Below, one piece after another: positions 57,001 through 64,000 of a stretch of 64,000 nt of DNA. Position numbers and translations under genes: made by a program. Position 1 is the first letter of the stretch. Every line of letters begins with the position of its first letter. Under the pieces are notes generated by a model. It was given only the letters and a program-made list of their open reading frames with translations, was not told the origin of the DNA and made no database searches. Source of the stretch: Posidonia oceanica (taxonomy: Eukaryota; Streptophyta; Magnoliopsida; Alismatales; Posidoniaceae); contig JAZBRS010000050.1 in assembly GCA_037176725.1 (NCBI GenBank), forward strand, positions 10,806,001 through 10,870,000, written 5' to 3'.

Positions 57001-58075
57001 TTTTGCATCGTTTTGCGTGTCGCTTTGTTTTATTTGCATATCACTTGCATTTTTGCATCGTTTTGCGTGCCGCTTTGCCTCATTTGCATCTCGCTTGCAT
57101 TTTTGCATCGTTTTCCTTGCCGCTTTGTTTTATTTGCTTATCGCTTGCATTTTTGCATCGTTTTGCGTGCCGCTTTGCCTTATTTACGAATCGCTTGCAT
57201 TTTTGCATCGTTTTGCGTGACGCTTTGTTTTATTTGCATATCGCTTGCATTTTTGCATCGTTTTGCGTGCCGCTTTGCTTCATTTGCATATCGCTTGCAT
57301 TTTTGCATCGTTTTGCGTGCTGCTTTGTTTTATTTGCATATCGCTTGCATTTTTGCATCGTTTTGCATGCCGCTTTGCTTCATTTGCATGTCGCTTGCAT
57401 TTTGCATCGTTTTGCGTACCGCTTTGTTTTATTTGCATATCGCTTGCATTTTTTCATCGTTTTGCGTGCCGCTTTGCCTTATTTGCATATCGCTTGCATT
57501 TTTGCATCGTTTTGCGTGTCGCTTTGTTTTATTTGCGTATCACTTGCATTTTTGCATCGTTTTGCGTGCTGCTTTGCCTTATTTGCATATCGCTTGCATT
57601 TTTGCATCGTTTTGCGTGACGCTTTGTTTTGTTTGCTTATCGCTTGCATTTTTGCATCATTTTGCGTGCCGCTTTGCCTTATTTGCATATCGCTTGCATT
57701 TTTGCATCGTTTTGCGTACTGCTTTGTTTTATTTGCGTATCGCTTGCATTTTTGCATCGTTTTGCGTGCCGCTTTACTTCATTTGCATGTCACTTGCATT
57801 TTTGCATTGTTTTGCGTACCGCTTTGTTTTATTTGCATATCGCTTGCATTTTTGCATCGTTTTGCGTGCTGCTTTGCCTTATTTGCATGTCGCTTGCATT
57901 TTTGCGTCGTTTTGCGTGTCGCTTTGTTTTATTTGCTTATTGCTTGCATTTTTGCATAGTTTTGTGTGCCACTTTGCCTTATTTGCATATCGCTTGCATT
58001 TTTGCATCGTTTTGCGTGCCGCTTTGTTTTATTTGCATATTGTTTGTATTTTTGCATCGTTTTGCGTGTCGCTTT
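51052..58075 (+). repeat. E3 3' LTR, truncated at its 3' end by E4
   Basis: Begins TGTAGACACCCCATTTTGGC and follows the 5' LTR closely up to the 50-bp array (offset about 22.2 kb). It ends inside the array at 58075, where the E4 LTR starts. The U5 part and TACTACA end are missing. Confidence 0.9.
55620..58075 (+). repeat. Expanded 50-bp array in the E3 3' LTR
   Basis: About 49 units, at least twice the 5' LTR copy number, even though the array is cut off. Unit sequence is the same as at 33430-34640. All three + frames stay open for long distances purely from the repeat. Confidence 0.9.
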
Positions 58076-58713
58076 TGTAGTGTGGATTTTGAGGGGGTGT
58101 TTGAGAAGATGTCAGCGCTTCGGCGACGTCGACTGCTTTTGTTGTGATCGCCACTCGTCTTTGGGCAGACAAGACACCTGGGAGGAGATTTTGTTGATGC
58201 GGGTCCTCGGACCACTAGATCGACGGCAGGATGTTGTCTAGCGGCTTCCTCGTGCTACCTGAATTCCTTCCTTTTCCTTCAAAACAAAACAACATAGACT
58301 TAAATTAGCTTCAATGTAGTAGTCAGTAACAGAAGTGAACAAAACGACATAACTAAAAGAAAACAAATACTGATCGGGGTTTGTTCGCCGTATGCATATG
58401 CTATGATCCTATGCTAAGGAATGTAAAGAAATGCAATAAGAAATTAGATTGGAGGAAGATACTCCCTTTCACCCTTATGCTGTGTGCAATGAGGTTAGAA
58501 GGAAGTACGGTCAGAGCTCCAGCATAGCTGAGGATTTCCGAGATCGGTGGTAGAAGCTCAGGTTGGTAGCCTATTGGGGAGAGGAGATAGAGTTTCTAGA
58601 TTGAAAATCTAGCTCTCTGAAGGTGGCTCACAACTGACAGGGTGTCTCTTTTGGAAATTCTTCTTTTGGGGGATTTCTCTCTCAAAAATTCCGACCCTCA
58701 AACCACCAGCCTA

Positions 58714-58730
58714 GGGGGCCTATTTATAGA
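58714..58730 (-). promoter_or_regulatory. TATA box of the E4 LTR
   Basis: TCTATAAATAGGCCCCC on the - strand, about 60 bp downstream of the motif field. The E3-inserted fragment has the same box at 40331. Confidence 0.7.
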
Positions 58731-58789
58731 CTCTAGGGGTGTAGGGACGGTTGGAGTTCAGAAAATTCTAGAAAAATGGCAGTTAGGTT

Positions 58790-59260
58790 GAGTTGCCGAT
58801 TGGAGTGGCGCCTAAACCTAGCAACCGCTCAGTCAAAGTGTGGGACGACTCGGAAACGAGGCCACGACTGTTAGTCGTCGAGTGAGATGGCGCCTAACGG
58901 TTGAAGGGGGAGTGGGAAATAACTGTGGAAAAGCGGTTCGAAAGGAGCCACGATTGCTAGTCGCCGCATTAAGTGACGCCTAATGGTCAAGGATCGTGGG
59001 AAGACCGAGGCGGTTCCACAACAGCTCAGCCGCCTGATGAGTTGGCGCTTGAGGGTTGAGGGGATAGTGGGGAGCAACCGCTGCCCATGATCGCCCAGTC
59101 GCCTTTCCTGGTGACGTCCACATGGGTCGCCTCCTGAGATGGCTTCTGACTGAGCCGCCTCCTCCGATGGCTTCTAGAGTAGTCGACTGGTAAACTGGCG
59201 ACGGTTATAGTCGCTGCTTTAGGCAGCAACTATATGAGTCGCCTCCCCAGGTGGCTACTA
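58790..59260. promoter_or_regulatory. Field of GTCGCC...GGCGAC palindromic motifs in E4 U3
   Basis: About ten variants of AGTCGCC-(8-12 nt)-GGCGACT, such as AGTCGCCGCATTAAGTGACG, GAGTCGCCTCCCCAGGTGGC, and the near-perfect stem ATAGTCGCTGC/GCAGCAACTAT (59207-59217, 59223-59233). They sit directly upstream of the TATA box, like the hairpins of LTRs A/B/C, but the motif is different. Confidence 0.7.
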
Positions 59261-59615
59261 TCTTGCCTTGGTCATTTTTAGCTCTTTTCCTGGGTTTTTG
59301 CCGGAGGAAACAAGATGGGAGGCTGGGAAACTACAGATAGTCTATGAAATCAAGGAAGCACCTTTGTTAACTCAAATCTAATTTTAAATCTGAGTTGAAG
59401 TGAAGGACACCCAGGGTACTCGGACTTGTTACGAGCCCGAGCGAGTTAGCTCTGCCACAGCCAACAACCTGAGTCTAGGTAGGATCTAGTGATGCTTTAA
59501 AGAAGTCAAGGAATATCTAGAAGATATGTTATCAAACTTAGGCACGAGATTTGGGACGCCTCAAGATTTCTACCCTCAAAAGAACTCTCAGAAATGCGAA
59601 AATAGGATATCTACA

Positions 59616-59630
59616 GATGCCCCTCCTTGG
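59616..59630 (-). other. Polypurine tract of E4
   Basis: CCAAGGAGGGGCATC on the - strand, adjoining the LTR start TGTAGATATCC. It decides that this LTR is a 3' LTR of a - strand element. Confidence 0.7.
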
Positions 59631-60456
59631 AGTTGATCTTGGAACAAGATCGGGTCCAAGGCAAGAACGATGTCCTATTGAGCATTTCCTGAAAAGGGGA
59701 GCTCTATCTCAAACAATTTGTCACTGAAGTAGTCGAAGGAAAGATAAAAAGAGAGTTTAAATTGCCATCAAATTGGAGACTTAGGCATAGAGGGGTCAAG
59801 TCGGTTTCGGATCTTGTATCGCAGCTGAAGTCAAGACCAGGTCAACCATGTGTGTTCCAACGGGCAAGCACTAAGGGGGAAATCGCAGGATGTTATTCCA
59901 ACACGATTGAAAGGAGAGTGTGACATCTTGTTTGAGACTTTACTCAGATTGGAATTGATTAGAGGATAGGTACGAACTGGGTTGGCTCTAGGAGAATCAT
60001 ATGCCTGAAGGCTTTCTAACACTCTTGAAGAATGATGCTTTGTCCATGCTTTACTTCCAATGATATGAGAAAATGCATGGATGCATGGTTCAAACACACG
60101 ATGATAGTGCAAGGTCAACACGCAATGCAATGAATGGTCCATATGCTAGGTTAGGCCGACGGGGTACGGTTGGTCTCAAACCATATGGACATAAGCAAAA
60201 TGAATGAATGCAATTCATTGTGGTCAAGTGTTTTTTGTTCTGGAGTGTGACCAGCACCCTCTGGAAAGGACCGTCATCCCATAGCTCGATTTGGCAAATA
60301 AAGAGGTTCCGTGCAAAGAGAACCAGGTGAGAGAGTGAACCCTTCATTTGCCAATCTGATGTGTCGTCTAGTGTTTGCAGTAGTTGTAGCAGGTGGTGCG
60401 TGAACTCAAGGCAAGAGTTCACTCTTTGGCTTTGCAGTAGTCTGTTCTGATGGGTT
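59631..60456. other. E4 region between polypurine tract and DUF7745 promoter
   Basis: About 830 bp with no recognised gene, tandem repeat or motif cluster. Confidence 0.5.
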
Positions 60457-60507
60457 AGTCGCCACTTGAATGGGCGGCTGAGCCAGTCGCCGCTTTTGGG
60501 GTGACGC
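60457..60507. promoter_or_regulatory. GTCGCC/GGCGNC motifs upstream of the E4 DUF7745 gene
   Basis: AGTCGCCACTTGAATGGGCG then GC, and AGTCGCCGCTTTTGGGGTGACG, 128-178 bp before the ATG at 60635. They are the same motif type as the U3 field of the E4 LTR. Confidence 0.55.
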
Positions 60508-60634
60508 ACGATCTCCTGGTTTATTTAATTCAGAAACCATTGTAAACCCTGATTCTTTTGATAAGGGGAGATAAAAGACGGCCGTCCTCGCTTTTCAGGA
60601 AACATTCTGCACAAGTAAACCCCTTATATTGACC

Positions 60635-61993
60635 ATGAAGCTTCCTTCCTTCTCTTCTCCGATCTTCCAAGTGAAAAGGGTGGTTGATATCCCCAACCAC
60701 TGGATGAGAGCTATCCGGAATGACCAGGTAAGTTCTCCTCTTAGTCTTTGCATGCTTTCTTTGTGGTTTAGCCTCTGAAGGTTGCTTGTTTAGGCCATAG
60801 TGAACCTCACGAGATACCCAGATTTCCACAATTCTTTTCGGTATACTCTACCGTGGGTGGCTGGCTTGATCACTTATGCAGAGAACAACAGGCATCTCTT
60901 CAGGTGTAGTGGTTTTGACAAGCTTCTTGACTTGATTCGCACGCCTGTGCCTTGGCCATTGTTGCATGCCTTGATGGCTTTCTGGAATGGTTCCTCCAAC
61001 ACCTTCAATCTTCCTTGTGGGGAGACATTGATCACATGTGAGGAGGTGTCCTCTTTGCTTGGGTTGGCGGCAGAATCTACTGAGGCGACGAACGATCGCT
61101 TCGCCATTTTTGTTGAGACAGTGGGTTCCAAGAAGATAGGTGGGTATTTAGCAATGGATCTGGAGGCTAGCAAGGCTTTGATGCACTCAGGGAGACTCTT
61201 TCTTCGCGGCCTGTGGGAGGTTCTTAGCACCAGGCAACTTGCTGAAGCAGAGCTGAGGAAGTGCTTGTTTGTAGCAGTCGGCGGCCTTGCCTTGTTTGCA
61301 GATGCAAATTTCATAATGGATCTTCACCATGTGGATCTCCTAATGTTGGTTGTTGTTCGTCCAGATTTGTGCTTGGCTCCTGCTGTGTTGGCTTACACCA
61401 TGGAGGGGCTCACCAGTGCCTCTTGTTCAGGGAAATTCTTCGGTTCTCCACTACTGCTGCATAGGTGGTTCATGTCCCATTGCTGTTGTGATACAGATTT
61501 CACAGGTCTGAGCTTCCATGACTCCGTTCTCCGTCTGGGACGCTTGTCGCAACAGGATTTTGACTTTGTTCCGAAGCTACCTGGAGCTCATAAGGCGCGG
61601 GTGATAAGCACAGTTCACAATGACCTTGAGCTCGTCCTGGTGGGTGCCACATCGTTTGTGCTGTATCCCATCCATCGTTGTCCACGTCTGCTGAATCAGG
61701 AGCTAGTTGTTCAGGCTGATGCAGTTCTGACCCCTCCGATCCGCGCTCGCAAGGAAGATAGTGACCGAGATGAGAGAATGGTCCTGGAGTACATAGTGCG
61801 TTGGGTTTACATTGGTAGACGAGTGTCTCTAAGTGCACCTCGGCTTTCTGCAACTGCTCGGGAGTCCCAGGAGGCAAAGTATGTGAAGTGGTACACATGG
61901 TGCTGCCCCACTCCTCAGAAGTATGTTGATGACAGGCAGGAATTCCTGAAGATGCTTGGGCTCAACCGCTCGAGCATGGCATTGCATGGCTGA
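60635..61993 (+). CDS. DUF7745-like protein, two exons, intact; antisense gene of E4
   Basis: Exon 1 60635-60727 encodes 31 residues (MKLPSFSSPIFQVKRVVDIP NHWMRAIRNDQ, written in two parts); exon 2 60794-61993 encodes 399, total 430 aa, no internal stop. Conserved positions: LLHALMAFWNGSSNTFNLPC, CEEVSSLLGLA, VGGLALFADANFIMDL, LAPAVLAYTMEGLTSASCSG, FFGSPLLLHRWFMSHC, LVLVGATSFVLYPIHRC. It aligns along its length with the broken E0 gene, including intron position. No signal peptide or membrane segment is evident. Molecular function is unknown. Related proteins are found inside plant transposons. The motif cluster upstream suggests it may be controlled together with the LTR. Confidence 0.8.
60728..60793 (+). 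other. 66-bp intron of the E4 DUF7745 gene
   Basis: Donor CAG/GTAAGT and acceptor TTGTTTAG/GCC, phase 0, T-rich throughout. An earlier AG (GTGGTTTAG) is possible, but the chosen acceptor matches the homologous junction in E0. Confidence 0.75.
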
Positions 61994-62195
61994 TTATGTT
62001 TTAAAATTTAATCTTAAGTTGAGTTGAATCATGTCTTAGCTTTTAAGTTTAAGTTTGGGTTGAATTATGTTTCAATTCTTGAATTACATTTTGGGTTGAA
62101 TTACATTTTAGCTTCTAAATTGTGTTTTGTCGTTTGTTAATGTATAGATTTGTGTTTTAGAGGGGAATTAAGGGATGAAACCTCCTGCGGTTGTT
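61994..62195 (+). other. AT-rich region after the DUF7745 gene
   Basis: Contains repeated GTTGAATTATGTTT / GTTGAATTACATTTT words typical of a plant 3' UTR. No polyadenylation site can be fixed. Confidence 0.4.
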
Positions 62196-62363
62196 AGTCG
62201 CCGCCCCTTCTGGCGCCCGAGCCAGTCGCCTCTTTTTAGGGCGTCTAGCGTCGTGCTTCTTCAGAGGGTTCAAACTGAGGCGGGAAAGTCAGTGCGCGAA
62301 GAGCGGGGGTAAGACGCTTGTTGAAGAGGCGTTTGAGTGAGTCGCCTCTTCTACTGGCGACCA
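62196..62363. promoter_or_regulatory. Second cluster of GTCGCC/GGCGAC motifs
   Basis: AGTCGCCGCCCCTTCTGGCG at 62196, AGTCGCCTCTTTTTAGGGCG then TCT at 62224, and the perfect stem GTCGCC (62341-62346) with GGCGAC (62356-62361). The cluster precedes the predicted exon at 62522 by about 160-330 bp. Confidence 0.6.
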
Positions 62364-62521
62364 GGTTATGAGTCCAGTAGCCAAAACTGGCCGTTGCCCC
62401 TTTTACTTCAGAGCTTTCAAACATTTTTCTTCTCTTCCTCTCCGACGTTCGCACGCGTCTCCTCTGGCTGGCGGCGTCTCCGGCGTGGCACGGGCTCCGG
62501 CGTGGTGCGGCAGCGTCCGGC

Positions 62522-62682
62522 ATGGTGTCCTCCTTCCTCCTCCTCCCTCTGATGGCTAGCGGCAGCAGCGGGGATGACGGCGTGGGTGGCGTCCCTGCTC
62601 CTCCTTCCTCCTCCCTGATGGCGAGTAGTGATGAAGGCGGCAGTGCGGGTGGCCCAAGCGATGGGTCTCGCCGGCGACAGAG
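62522..62682 (+). CDS. Predicted first exon of a second antisense E4 gene
   Basis: ATG at 62522 opens a Ser/Gly-rich frame (MVSSFLLLPLMASGSSGDDG and on, ending SDGSRRRQ R) to a donor CAGAG/GTAACC at 62682/62683. It is followed by a T-rich stretch typical of a plant intron. By position it corresponds to the PMD gene of E0, which also starts with a low-complexity segment. No conserved domain is visible here, so identity is a positional guess. Confidence 0.4.
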
Positions 62683-63235
62683 GTAACCTTCCCCTCCTCT
62701 CCTCTTTTTTTTTTTTTTTCCTCTTCTTGCTTTCATTTATTCGTTTGTTGTTGAATTATGAATGTAACTTGAATTTTATGAATTCATGGAAATTTTAGGT
62801 TTTAGATTTAGGTTTATTATAGGAATTTTAGTTTAACTAAAATCTAGTTTTAAAAAATTCGGTTTTTGGGTTCTTTCTTTTAAAAAGTTAGTTTTCTGTT
62901 TTTTAGTTTTAATTATGTTGAATCCTGTTTTAACTTAGTTTAATTCTTTAGTTTTAAATTCTGTTGTAATTAATTCAGTTTAATTAAATTTCATTGTAAT
63001 TTAGTTCTATTTTTAATTAATTAATCCTGTTTTAATTAATTCTGTTATTTGTTCTTTAATTTTGTTTATGTTATTAGTTCCGTTCTCTTTAAGTTTATGC
63101 TGTTGTTAGTTCTGTTGTTCTAAAAACTAAATTTTAAGTTCTAATTGTAGAGTTTTAGATTTAAGTTTGGTTTAGTTTAGTTTAGGTTTATGTAAATTTA
63201 GTTGTTTAAAGTTATGTTTTAGATGTTAAATTCTT

Positions 63236-63360
63236 GATGTAAATGTGAAAGGAAATTTTGATGTGAATGTGAATGTGAATGTGAATGGGAAACTTTGTGT
63301 GAAATGTGAATGGAAATGGGAATTTTGGTGTGGAATGTGAATGGAAATCCATTTTTATGG
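63236..63360 (+). repeat. GTGAAT microsatellite-like repeat
   Basis: GTGAATGTGAATGTGAATGT with looser flanking copies (GAATGGAAATGG). Confidence 0.7.
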
Positions 63361-63639
63361 AAATGTGAATGTTTATACAGTCTTTCTTTGTGGAAATGTG
63401 CATGTATGTTGTCAATTTGCAGGAAAATAAAATTTTTTAGTTGAAATTATAGGGGAGGTTATGGTGAATTTTTCCCAGAATTTTAAGAGATTTTATTAAC
63501 TTTTGGAATTTAAATGTGGGGATTTGATTTTGGGGTTTAAACATGTAAAAGGATTAAGCTTTAATTGGTTTGGAGTTGGTTTAGAGTTGGATTTTTAACT
63601 TTTGAATTTTTAAAGTTAGAATATTAGAGTTGGACTTTA

Positions 63640-63960
63640 AAAGGATGGATTTTAAAAGAAATGGATTTTAAAAGATGGATTTTAAAAGAAATGGATTTTA
63701 AAAGAAGATTTGAAAGAAGATGGATTTAAAAAAAGAAGATTGATTTAAAAAGAAGATGGATTAAAAAAGATTGATTTTAAAGAAGATGGATTTAAAAAAG
63801 ATAGATTTAAAAGAAGATGGATTTAAAAAAGATAGATTTTAAAGAAGATGGATTTAAAAAAGACAGATTTAAAAGAACATGGATTAAAAAAAGATTGATT
63901 TAAAAGAACATGGATTAAAAAAAGATTGATTTAAAGATGGCTTTAGTTATTTAAGGATCA
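63640..63960 (+). repeat. A-rich tandem repeat GATGGATTTAAAAGAA
   Basis: About 15 units of 17-25 bp alternating GAAGATGGATTTAAAAAAGA and TAGATTTAAAAG types. Confidence 0.75.
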
Positions 63961-64000
63961 ATTTTTAAAGGGATTATCTTTAAGGATTGAGTTTAAAGGG

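Larger units (their letters stand above)
28831..58075 (+). mobile_element. E3: Ogre-like Ty3/gypsy retrotransposon, about 29 kb
   Basis: Order on the + strand: 6.6-kb 5' LTR, primer site, leader, gag, protease remnant with inserted LTR fragment, G-patch linker, RT, RNase H, second RNase H, integrase, sense DUF7745-like gene, hairpin array, polypurine tract, 3' LTR (cut by E4 at 58075). Size, LTR length, tRNA-Arg primer site, G-patch and dual RNase H fit the Ogre/Tat lineage. Many in-frame stops show it is not autonomous. The 5-bp flank before the LTR is AAAAC; the 3' flank is lost. Confidence 0.9.
58076..59615 (-). repeat. E4 3' LTR, 1.54 kb
   Basis: + strand ends TGTAGTGTGG and ATATCTACA. 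On the - strand it begins TGTAGATATCC after CCAAGGAGGGGCATC. It has a field of GTCGCC/GGCGAC motifs (58790-59260), then a TATA box (58714-58730), a leader with CT-rich sequence, and an end matching the fragment in E3 at 40880-40983. No gene. Confidence 0.85.
58076..64000 (-). mobile_element. E4: 3' part of an LTR retrotransposon (sense on - strand) with antisense genes
   Basis: A complete LTR is flanked on its inner side by a polypurine tract on the - strand, fixing the orientation. The inner region contains only + strand genes, DUF7745-like and a second one, so they are antisense to the element, as in E0. No pol sequence is present before the window ends. Confidence 0.7.
62683..64000 (+). 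other. T-rich and A-rich stretch, probable long intron or UTR
   Basis: Contains a poly-T run (62707-62720), TTTAGTTTTAATT-like words to about 63200, and no supported exon. It may be the first intron of the gene starting at 62522, or part of another repeat. Confidence 0.4.

Overview
This window comes from a repeat-rich nuclear genome of a flowering plant, probably one with a large genome. It has no bacterial or organellar features. Almost every base can be assigned to Ty3/gypsy LTR retrotransposons of the Tat/Ogre type: very long LTRs, tRNA-Arg-like primer binding sites, a G-patch-like linker between protease and reverse transcriptase, a duplicated RNase H, and extra genes near the 3' end. The species cannot be named from the sequence.

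Layout. E0 (about 1-5077, + strand sense, partial) carries two antisense genes, a plant-mobile-domain (PMD) gene and a DUF7745-like gene, then a 44-bp hairpin minisatellite and a scrap of LTR end. E1 (5090-16080, - strand) is flanked by 1.4-kb LTRs A and B. It has a decayed gag, a protease region with two retropepsin domains, a linker, RT and a cut-off RNase H; integrase is gone. LTR C (16117-17537) lies 36 bp beyond LTR B and cuts the protease of E2. E2 (17538-28119, - strand) keeps only protease, gag, leader and a 5.7-kb 5' LTR. A 711-bp spacer separates it from E3 (28831-58075, + strand), a roughly 29-kb Ogre-like element with 6.6-kb LTRs, gag, protease remnant, RT, dual RNase H, integrase, a sense DUF7745-like extra gene, a 95-bp hairpin array and a longer 3' LTR. 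An LTR fragment of a fourth family sits in the E3 protease. E4 (58076-64000, - strand sense, partial) supplies a 1.54-kb 3' LTR that truncates E3's 3' LTR. It contains an intact antisense two-exon DUF7745 gene, and then a probable first exon of a second antisense gene.

How it fits together. In E0 and E4 the gene order, read from the LTR inwards, is DUF7745 then a second gene, both antisense to the element. In each family a short family-specific palindrome (GCGTATAAC/GTTATACGC for E0/E1, GTCGCC/GGCGAC for E4) is clustered upstream of the LTR TATA box and again upstream of the antisense genes. This suggests one regulatory circuit shared by the LTR promoter and the passenger genes, possibly using the encoded proteins. 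That last step is inference. Most coding regions carry premature stops, nearly all explicable by single C-to-T changes. The E4 DUF7745 gene is the only uninterrupted protein gene of substance.
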